Assembly: GCA_030605895.1 (NCBI GenBank)
Contig: JAUWHL010000245.1
Location: forward strand, 1 to 8,303
DNA from: Promethearchaeota archaeon
Lineage (GTDB): Archaea; Asgardarchaeota; Lokiarchaeia; Sigyniarchaeales; SOKP01
Direction of reading: 5' to 3'
Length of the DNA: 8,303 nucleotides
Shown piece by piece: positions 1-6,314 of this stretch. The position numbers and the translations under genes are program-made. Numbering within the stretch: position 1 is the first letter of the stretch; the number at the start of each line of letters is the position of its first letter. The notes beneath the pieces are model-generated. The model was not told the origin of the DNA, searched no databases, and was given only the letters and a program-made list of their open reading frames with translations.

Positions 1-9
1 TTTTTTTTG

Positions 10-164
10 AGTGTGTATAATTTTTTATTCTCTGATCATAAAGTGTGTATTATCATATTTAAATGTTGTGGATCGAAGTGTGTATTGCAAATCATGAAAA
101 TGCTGTATATTGTTAGAAGAAGCTGTCTAACATTATTTCACAATGATTTTAAAGTGTGTGTATA
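10..164 (+). repeat. four direct repeats of AGTGTGTAT
   Basis: Exact AGTGTGTAT occurs at 10-18, 42-50 and 77-85, and a fourth copy with one extra GT (AGTGTGTGTAT) lies at 153-163. The first three start 32 and 35 bases apart, about three helical turns, and the fourth about 76 further on. Copies two and three share an upstream GATC and a following T (GATCATAAAGTGTGTATT and GATCGAAGTGTGTATT). An inverted ATACACA at 176-182 faces the fourth copy. The arrangement suggests protein-binding sites. The unit is too short and the spacers too irregular for CRISPR. Confidence 0.55.
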
Positions 165-182
165 AGAAAAATTGAATACACA
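157..182 (+). repeat. inverted repeat TGTGTAT / ATACACA
   Basis: TGTGTAT at 157-163 is perfectly complementary to ATACACA at 176-182, leaving a 12-base A-rich loop. It combines the last copy of the direct-repeat family with an inverted copy. It could be a small hairpin or two head-to-head binding sites. With seven base pairs in AT-rich DNA it could also be chance. Confidence 0.35.
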
Positions 183-190
183 ACATAAAA

Positions 191-211
191 AATTTTAAAT
201 TTAAATTTTAA
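191..211. repeat. 21-base A/T mirror repeat with overlapping palindromes
   Basis: The block from 191 to 211 consists only of A and T and reads identically forwards and backwards. It contains two overlapping perfect 12-base palindromes, TTTAAATTTAAA (194-205) and AAATTTAAATTT (197-208). It may act as an easily melted or bent segment, or hold TATA-type elements, but simple A/T patterns like this arise readily in so AT-rich a genome. Confidence 0.35.
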
Positions 212-246
212 GTTTATAGATTGGGCACTATAGGAATCTTGAGTAG

Positions 247-442
247 AAGGAAACCAATAAATGAAGGTATTTAATAGGTAGATATTATATAATCTTTTTT
301 CTTTATCTCCTTCACCTCAGTGTGAAAGACTCTTTTTTATATCTCTTTTACTATTTTGGTTTTGATAATGTGGAATGATATTCCCAAAATAAAATTCACA
401 CAAGTTAGTGCGCAAAGAACGTACAAACTAATAGGTTTCCTT
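247..442 (+). ncRNA. possible folded RNA or leader (nested inverted repeats)
   Basis: AAGGAAACC at 247-255 is perfectly complementary to GGTTTCCTT at 434-442 and would close a domain of 178 bases. Inside it, in order, are TTCAC/GTGAA (311-315 with 322-326), ATTTTGG/CCAAAAT (353-359 with 384-390) and GTGCG/CGTAC (408-412 with 420-424, one G-T pair, seven-base loop). GGAAT/ATTCC (372-376 with 380-384) is an alternative to the second inner stem. The nesting suits a multi-hairpin RNA upstream of the aminopeptidase gene. No known RNA family is recognised, and a 9-bp match at this distance is not rare by chance, so this is a hypothesis only. Confidence 0.2.
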
Positions 443-511
443 AAAATTTTCGAAAAGATTTATTGGATTGTTTTAATTTTAATTTTTATTAGGTATTTTT
501 TATCAGGTTGA
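368..511 (+). CDS. possible small single-span membrane peptide (47 aa)
   Basis: An ATG at 368 opens a 47-codon frame ending in TGA at 509-511. The first half is polar and basic (MWNDIPKIKF then QVSAQRTYK). The second half, from about residue 23, is strongly hydrophobic with the core IYWIVLILIFIRYFL, enough for one membrane helix. Basic residues precede the helix, suggesting the C-terminus is outside. There is no Shine-Dalgarno sequence in front of the ATG, and TTG codons at 356 and 362 are alternative starts. The frame ends 26 bases before the aminopeptidase ATG, so it could be a leader gene in the same transcript. AT-rich DNA often produces hydrophobic frames by chance, and the frame overlaps the possible RNA fold, so support is weak. 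No family recognised. Confidence 0.2.
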   Translation: MWNDIPKIKFTQVSAQRTYKLIGFLKIFEKIYWIVLILIFIRYFLSG

Positions 512-528
512 ATTGTTAATAAAACTAA

Positions 529-533
529 GTGAT
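529..533 (+). promoter_or_regulatory. Shine-Dalgarno-like GTGAT before the aminopeptidase ATG
   Basis: GTGAT can pair with the ATCAC of the archaeal 16S rRNA tail and ends four bases before the ATG at 538, the right register for the 3' part of a full GGAGGTGAT site. The GTG here could itself be read as an in-frame start (adding three residues), but it fits better as part of the ribosome-binding site for the ATG. Confidence 0.35.
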
Positions 534-537
534 AAAA

Positions 538-1560
538 ATGGATAAACTTTTTTTAAAAGCTGGAAAAAATATTGTTGAAGTTTGTTCTCGTTTGATGCTA
601 AAAGAGACAGCAACTATCGTAACAGATAAAGAGACTATAAAAATTGGCGAAACAGTTAAGAAGGTTGCGGATGAAATAACAAATAAAGTCAATTTTCACG
701 TACTTGAAGATTATGGAGAAAGACCATTGACTTTTTTGCCAAAAAAGATAAAGAAAGATATTAAAACCACCGATGTCACTTACCTTGCTGTAAACTCAAA
801 ACCTGGAGAATTACAAAAATTCCGAGCTCCTCTCGTTATGTTAGCTATAAAATCTGGGAGAGAAATTCACATGCCTAATATTGATGATGCAATAATAAAA
901 TCTGGAATGCAAGCAGATTATTATAAAATTGCCTCACTCACATTTTTAATTACTGGGATTGCTACAAAATCTAAAACAGCCAGAGTTACAACCCCTAAAG
1001 GCACGGATTTAAGGGTTAATTTCTCAAAAGAACTAAAGTGGGTCCCTGATACAGGTTTATTATGGTATAAAGGGATGTGGGGTAACTTACCTGCCGGTGA
1101 AGCTTTCACTTGTCCAGAAAGTATAGAGGGGACTATGGTTGTAAATGGTACATTGGGTGATTTTTTCTGTGCGAAATATGGTGATTTAGAAGAAACTCCA
1201 GTATCAATTCCGATTAAAAATTCGAGAGCAGTTGTTGAAAAAATTGAATGTGAAAACGAAGCATTGTTAAAAGAACTGCAACAATATTTATTACAAGATG
1301 AAAACGCTAACAGAGTAGGGGAATTTGCCTGTGGCACAAACATTTCTTTGAGGGGTTTTGTTGGTAATCTTCTTCAAGATGAGAAATTCCCTGGGGTTCA
1401 TGTTGCCTTTGGAAGCCCCTTTCCAGAACATACAGGAGCAGATTGGAAATCAAACGGACATGTAGATGGTATTATGAAAGAAAGTTCACTTTGGTTTGAT
1501 GATATTCAAATTATTAAGGATGGAAAGTTTAAAGAAAAAGAGTTATATACTTTAGATTAA
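538..1560 (+). CDS. M29-family metallo-aminopeptidase (aminopeptidase T/S-like)
   Basis: Predicted cytoplasmic metal-dependent exopeptidase that removes N-terminal residues from peptides, probably in peptide recycling. The product from ATG 538 is 340 residues. An N-terminal alpha/beta domain (about 1-160) is followed by the M29 catalytic domain. The likely metal ligands are all in context: Glu188 in LPAGEAF, Glu262 in GEFACGTN, His288 in GVHVAFG, and His308 and Asp310 in NGHVDG. The conserved DEK lies at 281-283. M29 enzymes are usually about 370-410 residues, so this is a short form, and the shortness is in the N-terminal part. GTG at 529 is an alternative start adding three residues. No signal peptide. 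It appears monocistronic: a long spacer lies upstream and a T-rich end with a 157-base gap downstream. Family assignment is firm; substrate preference is unknown. Confidence 0.88.
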   Translation: MDKLFLKAGKNIVEVCSRLMLKETATIVTDKETIKIGETVKKVADEITNKVNFHVLEDYGERPLTFLPKKIKKDIKTTDVTYLAVNSKPGELQKFRAPLVMLAIKSGREIHMPNIDDAIIKSGMQADYYKIASLTFLITGIATKSKTARVTTPKGTDLRVNFSKELKWVPDTGLLWYKGMWGNLPAGEAFTCPESIEGTMVVNGTLGDFFCAKYGDLEETPVSIPIKNSRAVVEKIECENEALLKELQQYLLQDENANRVGEFACGTNISLRGFVGNLLQDEKFPGVHVAFGSPFPEHTGADWKSNGHVDGIMKESSLWFDDIQIIKDGKFKEKELYTLD

Positions 1561-1582
1561 TCTTTTTCTATTTTTTCTATTT
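1561..1582 (+). terminator. T-rich transcription end after the aminopeptidase gene
   Basis: Immediately after the stop codon come T5, T6 and T3 runs broken by single C or A bases. Archaeal RNA polymerase commonly ends at such oligo-T tracts without a hairpin, and none is visible here. Confidence 0.45.
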
Positions 1583-1657
1583 AAAGTTAATTTTTATATT
1601 AAATTTTAAAAATTCGATTTCCTATGATATCGGAAAAAAATATATTAGTGTAATGTT

Positions 1658-1665
1658 TTTAAATA
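1658..1665 (+). promoter_or_regulatory. candidate TATA box for the coiled-coil protein gene
   Basis: TTTAAATA lies about 53-60 bases before the ATG at 1718. With archaeal spacing (start about 25 bases downstream of the box) the transcript would begin near 1686-1690, leaving a leader of roughly 30 bases. No Shine-Dalgarno sequence precedes the ATG; the adjacent TCCTCC is the complement of one. Similar A/T strings are common in the window, so this is tentative. Confidence 0.25.
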
Positions 1666-1717
1666 CTTAAAAACAAAATATATGAGATAGTCTAATTATA
1701 ATCTGAATTTATCCTCC

Positions 1718-3364
1718 ATGACTGAAGAAGAAAAGTTTGAATCTATTATTCAAGAGATTAAGGAAATTTATTTGTACTTAACACAGCAAGAACCAACCCC
1801 AGATGATGAAATTGAAGCTCGGGAGAAATTACAAGAGAAGATAAAATCATTAAGAGCTGTCAATTATTCTCAAGTAGGTGATAATATTAGCCTATTTGAA
1901 GAGACCTTAATTAAATTAGAAGAATGGGATACTTTAGAACTTTGGTTTATAGAATCTGAGTTACCAGAATATATTCGAAAAATAATTAATATAACTGAAG
2001 AATTACCAGAAATTCAACCCCAAGTAGAATATCAAGAATCCCCAACAACAAAACTACGTGAAGATTTAGAAACCGCGTGTGTTGATATTGATATAATTGT
2101 TGATAAGGTTTCTGACAAATTTAAAGGAGAAATTGAAGATCTTAAGCAAGAGATTGATGTCTTAAAACTCGAAATAGAAAAGAAGGATGAGACACTTAAA
2201 CAAGTTTCTCAGATGAAAGTTGTAAAAAAAATTACACCTAAGAAAAATGTGAAATTACCTCCACCAAAAATTAAAATCCCTGTTATCAGAAAGCCTGATA
2301 AAATTCCTCATATTAAAGCTCCAAGAGAAATGAAAGCGGAAAAGCCAAGAGCGCAGATTGGGTTAAATTCTATTAAACAAGTTCAATTAAAAATTGAAGA
2401 AGAGATAGAAAAACTAAAAACTCCAATTTTTGATAAAAAGTTGGAGATTGAACAAGAAAAAATCCTACCATCTGATGAACCCAAACCTCCATCAAAATTT
2501 TCAAAACCAAAAATTATTTTAGAATCGCTTAAAGAACAAGAATCAATTTTAGAGATTCTCGAAGAAAAACAAACATCTCAAGCTAAACCTATATCCAAAA
2601 TGATTTCAGAACTACCTGAAAAACCACCATCAATATCAGAGATACTCAAGGAATCTGAAAGCTCTTCAAAACTTACTACACCACCACAATTTACTGAAAT
2701 GCCAGATAAACCAAAAAAAAGTTCAGTAATATCTGAAATTATAGAAATTGATACTGTAGAAGAAAAAGAAATCCCCTTTACAGTTAAAGAACCTAAAATT
2801 ACTGAAAAACCCGAAAGTATTGAAAAACCTCAAATAATTACTCAAAAACCTAAAATTACACCAGTAAGTGTAGAAGAAATTGAAACTGAATCAATTCCAT
2901 CAACCGGAACTGATTTATTCAATGTATTTTCATCAGTTGGAGAAAAAACAAGTGAAAAATTATCAACGCTAAATAAAACCTTTAGTTCATTACCTACAAA
3001 AGAAAAGAAAAAGAAGGATGATAAAAAAAAGAAGAAGGAAGAGAAAGAGGAAATAAAGAAAACAGATGCAGTTTCTTTTGTTGGGTTTGGTGACTCTAAG
3101 CCAGAAGTGAGTATACCTGAGGAATATGAAATCTCTACTGGAGAAGAATTACCTTCAGATAAGGATTCTTTATATCAAGAGTTAATAGCTCTTGAGGGTA
3201 AACGATATTCATTAGAAAAAAGTTTTAAAGAAATTGAAAAAAGCTATGGTACTGGTTCAATTAATGATATTGAATATAATAAACAAAGTGATGAGCTGAG
3301 AGGAAAATTAGATAATATAACTTCAAGAATTAATAAAATAAGAAGAATCATATCTAGCTTATAA
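1718..3364 (+). CDS. large charged coiled-coil / disordered protein, possible scaffold
   Basis: No known family is recognised for this 548-residue protein. There is no signal peptide or membrane helix, so it is presumably cytoplasmic. Visible regions: an acidic helical N-terminus (1-96); a heptad-like coiled coil (about 111-168); a basic Pro/Lys segment (169-212); a short helical segment (216-248); and a long Pro/Glu/Lys/Ser stretch, probably disordered (249-396). Next are a possible amphipathic helix around FNVFSSVGEKTSEKL (401-415), a Lys-rich block (428-448) and a C-terminal helical region (483-548) containing YGTGSINDIEY (510-520), which looks like the turn of a helical hairpin. The disordered part repeats short motifs such as ESILEILEE, PSISEILKE and SVISEIIE. 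This architecture suggests a scaffold or adaptor and is familiar from Asgard archaea, but function is inference. It stands alone, with convergent transcription downstream. Only one Cys (121). ATG 1718 is the first good start. Confidence 0.85.
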   Translation: MTEEEKFESIIQEIKEIYLYLTQQEPTPDDEIEAREKLQEKIKSLRAVNYSQVGDNISLFEETLIKLEEWDTLELWFIESELPEYIRKIINITEELPEIQPQVEYQESPTTKLREDLETACVDIDIIVDKVSDKFKGEIEDLKQEIDVLKLEIEKKDETLKQVSQMKVVKKITPKKNVKLPPPKIKIPVIRKPDKIPHIKAPREMKAEKPRAQIGLNSIKQVQLKIEEEIEKLKTPIFDKKLEIEQEKILPSDEPKPPSKFSKPKIILESLKEQESILEILEEKQTSQAKPISKMISELPEKPPSISEILKESESSSKLTTPPQFTEMPDKPKKSSVISEIIEIDTVEEKEIPFTVKEPKITEKPESIEKPQIITQKPKITPVSVEEIETESIPSTGTDLFNVFSSVGEKTSEKLSTLNKTFSSLPTKEKKKKDDKKKKKEEKEEIKKTDAVSFVGFGDSKPEVSIPEEYEISTGEELPSDKDSLYQELIALEGKRYSLEKSFKEIEKSYGTGSINDIEYNKQSDELRGKLDNITSRINKIRRIISSL

Positions 3365-3435
3365 TTTTATATCAACCTCTTTAAATCTTTATTTTAAAAA
3401 AAGTTGTTAGACCAATTTTAAGGTGTTTTAATGCT

Positions 3436-3450
3436 ATTTTTTTCTATTTT
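3436..3450 (+). terminator. T-tract possibly ending the coiled-coil gene transcript
   Basis: A T7 run and a T4 run separated by CTA lie about 70 bases past the stop codon at 3364, in the spacer between two converging genes. It is the strongest T-tract on the + strand of that spacer. Weaker T-rich patches occur closer to the stop. Confidence 0.3.
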
Positions 3451-3486
3451 AAAGATTTCTTATTTAATTAATAATTTATCTCTGTT

Positions 3487-3515
3487 AAAAATAAAAAAAA
3501 ATAAAGAAAAAAAAA
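3487..3515 (-). terminator. T-tract terminator for the secreted-protein gene
   Basis: On the minus strand, just downstream of the stop codon at 3524, there are three long T runs in about 29 bases (written as A8, A9 and A5 runs on +). This is a strong example of a hairpin-less archaeal oligo-T terminator. Confidence 0.5.
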
Positions 3516-3523
3516 GTGAATTT

Positions 3524-5155
3524 TTAATTTATTCTTAATTTTCTTTTTTTACTTATCCCTAATACTATCAGCGAAATTCCTGAAAGACTAATCAAAGATA
3601 AAATTAATGGTTCAAAACCAGAAATTCGTCTACCTTCACCTTCACCTTCAATATATACTGTAAATGTGGGATCTTGATTAATCGTGCCCCCAGACCAAAT
3701 TGGGAAGCATGTTAGGTAAAAGAATTTGGCTTTATCCAAGTCGGGGCTAAAAAACGCAATCCATCCCGCGGCCGTACTCCCCGTTAAATTTGCAATCATA
3801 CCCGCTAAAATAACTCTTACATATAATTGTCCTAAGAATCCTAAAGGTGTTTTAATCGCATCATTTCTTAAAACTCTTGTAGGTGCTGGATACTCGTCAA
3901 CTCCATTAAGAAGATAATTTGGTTTAGATGCAAAATCGATCTTATAAGCAGGTTCATCCATAAAATCATATTTTGCTGCTGTTATATTCTTTGCCGATGC
4001 TCCTAACGTGTTATCATTTTCATCTACAAAATCAGTACTACCAGTATATTGAAATTGGTTCCGCCAATTACTTAAATTCATAACAAGTATATTGACATGA
4101 TTAATTACAGCAAGGCTAAAACCTGGAATTAATAAACTTCCATCTATTCTATCAGCAACGGCGGTTTCATTATAATAACCAATATCTGTAGAAACTGGTA
4201 TAGTTATTTCAATATTTTCACCACCAAAATAATCTGTAGCAGTTTCATTATCTCCTATCACCCAAAGATCTGTAATTTCACCAATATCATATTCAGTTGT
4301 AGTGGTAACTTCTCTGAGATCCGGAATTGTACTATCTTGATATGATACAACATAAGTGAAATTAATCTCTGAGAGGAGTGCAAAAGCAGAACATTTTTGA
4401 ATTATTTCTACTTGGGTTATGCTGTCATCCAAACCCTCTGTAACATTAATTTTTTGCCATAAAATAAAAACATTCTTATAAGACATTCCGTATTTAAATG
4501 TATCAGGTTCAGTTTCTTTCATTGGTATTGGAACCGCCGTTGTTATCGTTTCATTGTCAAAATGCATATATTCTGGTACTCCATTAGCCCAGAATATTAA
4601 ATTAGCTATAAATTTATGATATTCAGAGTAATATGACCATCCCATATAGAGTGAATCATTCTCATCAGGGATATCGGGAATTCCTGGATTTGTAATATCT
4701 TCTCTATAGGCTAGTAATCCTAGAAATGTGTTTATTACAAAAATATGTATATTCGTTTGACCTGGAGGTCGAAAATGCTGTAATAATAATTGATAAGGAG
4801 CACATCCGTAAAGCGATACAGAAGTATTAGAAACATCCCATGTAAAATTTTGCATAGCTATATATAAACTCTGCACATTTTGAATATTATTCCAAGCAAT
4901 AAAAAATTTAGAGTCAACTTGAGTATTATTATCCGTTAAACCTTCAGAAACATCATCATGCAGCGGTCCAGGATTATAGTCTTTCTCTAAATAATCACCA
5001 GCAAAATCATATAAAATAGACCAATATTCTTCTGAGAAATTATGACCAATTCCTGATTCTACTGAAGCCGCTTGACCCAATGGCATTACTGTAAATATAG
5101 ACAGAACAAGTAAGCAAGTAATCAAAGAAAATGCAATTTTTCTTTTTAAATACAT
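3524..5155 (-). CDS. secreted, C-terminally anchored surface glycoprotein, unknown function
   Basis: The function is not recognised, but the topology is clear. Residues 1-30 form a Sec signal peptide: the basic start YLKRK, a hydrophobic core, and a likely cut after GQAA. The mature part is extracellular, rich in aromatic and acidic residues, with 12 N-x-S/T sequons (Asn76, 103, 110, 166, 201, 237, 265, 303, 329, 360, 390, 456), suggesting heavy N-glycosylation. The tail (511-543) is SGFEP, a hydrophobic span and KKRKLRIN. This matches the layout of PGF-CTERM-like archaeal sorting tails, with S in place of P, so the protein may be processed by an archaeosortase or simply anchored by the helix. 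Three Cys remain outside the signal (118, 255, 483). A good ribosome-binding site precedes the ATG. The nadE stop lies 233 bases upstream, so co-transcription is unlikely. It may belong to a lineage-specific surface family. Confidence 0.87.
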   Translation of the reverse strand: MYLKRKIAFSLITCLLVLSIFTVMPLGQAASVESGIGHNFSEEYWSILYDFAGDYLEKDYNPGPLHDDVSEGLTDNNTQVDSKFFIAWNNIQNVQSLYIAMQNFTWDVSNTSVSLYGCAPYQLLLQHFRPPGQTNIHIFVINTFLGLLAYREDITNPGIPDIPDENDSLYMGWSYYSEYHKFIANLIFWANGVPEYMHFDNETITTAVPIPMKETEPDTFKYGMSYKNVFILWQKINVTEGLDDSITQVEIIQKCSAFALLSEINFTYVVSYQDSTIPDLREVTTTTEYDIGEITDLWVIGDNETATDYFGGENIEITIPVSTDIGYYNETAVADRIDGSLLIPGFSLAVINHVNILVMNLSNWRNQFQYTGSTDFVDENDNTLGASAKNITAAKYDFMDEPAYKIDFASKPNYLLNGVDEYPAPTRVLRNDAIKTPLGFLGQLYVRVILAGMIANLTGSTAAGWIAFFSPDLDKAKFFYLTCFPIWSGGTINQDPTFTVYIEGEGEGRRISGFEPLILSLISLSGISLIVLGISKKRKLRIN

Positions 5156-5160
5156 AATAT

Positions 5161-5166
5161 TCCCTC
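5161..5166 (-). promoter_or_regulatory. Shine-Dalgarno sequence of the surface-protein gene
   Basis: On the minus strand GAGGGA precedes the ATG; GAGG ends seven bases before it. This is the clearest ribosome-binding site in the window and fixes the start at 5155, consistent with the signal peptide beginning there. Confidence 0.6.
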
Positions 5167-5388
5167 TAAAATTATTTGAATAGTTACTCTTTCTTTTTGT
5201 AAGATAATTAGTAATTAATAATCATTATAGAAAGATAGATTAATAAAAAAATTGGTTCTACTCTATTAGAATATTTAACAAAAGGCTTAGTATTCAATTA
5301 AATGTTTTTAAATAAAGGGATTTATTTTTTTATCCTAAGTTTCTTTTCATATCTATCATATATAAAATAATAGAAAATTACTTTAATC

Positions 5389-6147
5389 TTAGATTATTTC
5401 ATACGCTGGAGGCATTTTGTTTTTATGCTCTGCCGATGTCATCATGAGTTTAACTTTTTTAACATTATCTTTATCCAAATCATTTAATGATAAATTGTAA
5501 TCTATCCTATAAATTATTTCATCTAAATCATGATAAGACATTCCAATCTCTCCTTCATCTGTTTGTCCTTCCCATAATCCCGCGCTTGGTGGTTTTTTAA
5601 TGATTTGTTTAGGTATATTTAATATTTTAGCGAATTTTCTCACTTCACATTTATATAACCCTCCGATTGGTTCAAAATCAACTCCTCCATCGCCATATTT
5701 TGTAAAGTAGCCAATTGCTAATTCAGTTCTATTACTAGTACCTGCAACAAGTAATTTTCCAAAAGATTGACCCGCAAAATAAATAGCCATCATTCTTAGT
5801 CGAGGTTTTAAATTTGCCATTGCCATTTGACTTGATTCAAATAAGGGTGATGTTATATTTATAAATTCATCATAAACACGTGATAATTCTATTTTGATAA
5901 ATCTAATTCCTAAAATGTCGGCTAATTCTTTCGCATCATTTAAATCTTGCGGGATTGATGAACAAGGCAACCCAAGTCCAATAACTTTCTCTTTACCGAG
6001 TGCATTAACACATAAAGTCGATGTCACAGCACTATCAATACCTCCACTAATTCCTACCACCACACCATCAACTTTGGCGGAATTTACATATTCTTTTATC
6101 CAGTTTTGAATTTTAGAAATTATCAGTTTATAATCTAGTTCTCGCAT
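5389..6147 (-). CDS. nadE: ammonia-dependent NAD+ synthetase
   Basis: Catalyses the last step of NAD+ synthesis in the cytoplasm: deamido-NAD is adenylylated with ATP and then amidated with ammonia. The 252-residue product is a single N-type ATP pyrophosphatase domain. The PP-loop SGGIDS is at 34-39. NLKPRLRM (112-119), GTSNRTE (136-142), the YFTKYGDGGVD segment (147-157), and KPPSAGLW followed by QTDE and GEIG (185-202) are the other conserved NadE blocks. The C-terminus has the typical HKNKMPP. There is no N-terminal nitrilase/glutaminase domain, so free ammonia is the expected donor, as in many archaeal and short bacterial NadE proteins. ATG 6147 is preferred; an in-frame GTG at 6159 would add four residues. 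It is transcribed alone, divergently from the small gene at 6315. No catalytic residue appears to be missing. Confidence 0.95.
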   Translation of the reverse strand: MRELDYKLIISKIQNWIKEYVNSAKVDGVVVGISGGIDSAVTSTLCVNALGKEKVIGLGLPCSSIPQDLNDAKELADILGIRFIKIELSRVYDEFINITSPLFESSQMAMANLKPRLRMMAIYFAGQSFGKLLVAGTSNRTELAIGYFTKYGDGGVDFEPIGGLYKCEVRKFAKILNIPKQIIKKPPSAGLWEGQTDEGEIGMSYHDLDEIIYRIDYNLSLNDLDKDNVKKVKLMMTSAEHKNKMPPAYEII

Positions 6148-6178
6148 AATAATTTTCACAAATACTACAAATACTAAT

Positions 6179-6186
6179 TTTTAAAA
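6179..6186 (-). promoter_or_regulatory. candidate TATA box for nadE
   Basis: TTTTAAAA is self-complementary and ends 19 bases before the GTG at 6159 on the minus strand. Archaeal spacing would put the transcript start close to that GTG, giving a leader of roughly 10 bases before the ATG at 6147. That favours the ATG as the true start. The assignment rests on position and composition only. Confidence 0.3.
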
Positions 6187-6260
6187 TCCTTATATTAGCA
6201 TAAACTTAAAAGAAAAGATTATAATAAAAATTTTATACTTATAAAATTAAAAAAATAAAC

Positions 6261-6288
6261 TTAATTTAATCTATTTGCATTAAATTAA
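6261..6288. repeat. perfect 10-bp inverted repeat in the nadE divergent promoter region
   Basis: TTAATTTAAT (6261-6270) and ATTAAATTAA (6279-6288) are perfect reverse complements separated by the eight bases CTATTTGC. The 28-base element sits 27 bases before the ATG of the small + gene and about 110 bases before nadE on the minus strand. The size and symmetry suit a site for a dimeric regulator. All arm bases are A/T, so chance is a real alternative in this genome. Confidence 0.4.
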
Positions 6289-6314
6289 ATTATAAACATA
6301 AAATTTGATGAAGA

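Larger units (their letters stand above)
1..528. other. AT-rich non-coding leader region with repeats
   Basis: No open frame longer than about 50 codons is present on either strand, and stop codons are dense in all frames for the first 300 bases. The stretch starts with a run of eight T, which could be the end of an upstream terminator. It then carries four AGTGTGTAT direct repeats (10-164), an A/T mirror-symmetric block (191-211), a set of inverted repeats between 247 and 442, and a small hydrophobic ORF (368-511). No tRNA or rRNA signature was seen. It is unusually long for the spacer in front of a single enzyme gene; the other spacers in this window are 12 to about 230 bases. Confidence 0.6.

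Noticed and set aside
10..164. CRISPR array reading of the AGTGTGTAT repeats
   Set aside because: The unit is only 9 bases, spacers vary from about 23 to 67 bases, and no cas gene is present.
921..1343. 140-codon open frame on the minus strand inside the aminopeptidase gene
   Set aside because: It lies fully opposite a gene with all M29 metal-ligand motifs, has no recognisable domain, and is best explained as a shadow of that coding sequence.
1652..1665. 14-base word AATGTTTTTAAATA, repeated exactly at 5301-5314
   Set aside because: The second copy has no + gene downstream and lies about 146 bases from the surface-protein start on the other strand. An A/T word of this kind can recur by chance, so it was not called a shared promoter element.
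3726..3917. 63-codon + strand frame inside the surface-protein gene
   Set aside because: It is antisense to the C-terminal part of a well-supported secreted protein and has no ribosome-binding site or recognisable motif.
5302..5370. 22-codon hydrophobic frame on + between the surface-protein gene and nadE
   Set aside because: Short, Phe/Ile/Leu-rich because the DNA is T-rich, with no start signal; indistinguishable from chance.
5894..6109. 71-codon + strand frame opposite nadE
   Set aside because: It overlaps the PP-loop region of nadE on the other strand, so the open frame follows from NadE codon constraints.
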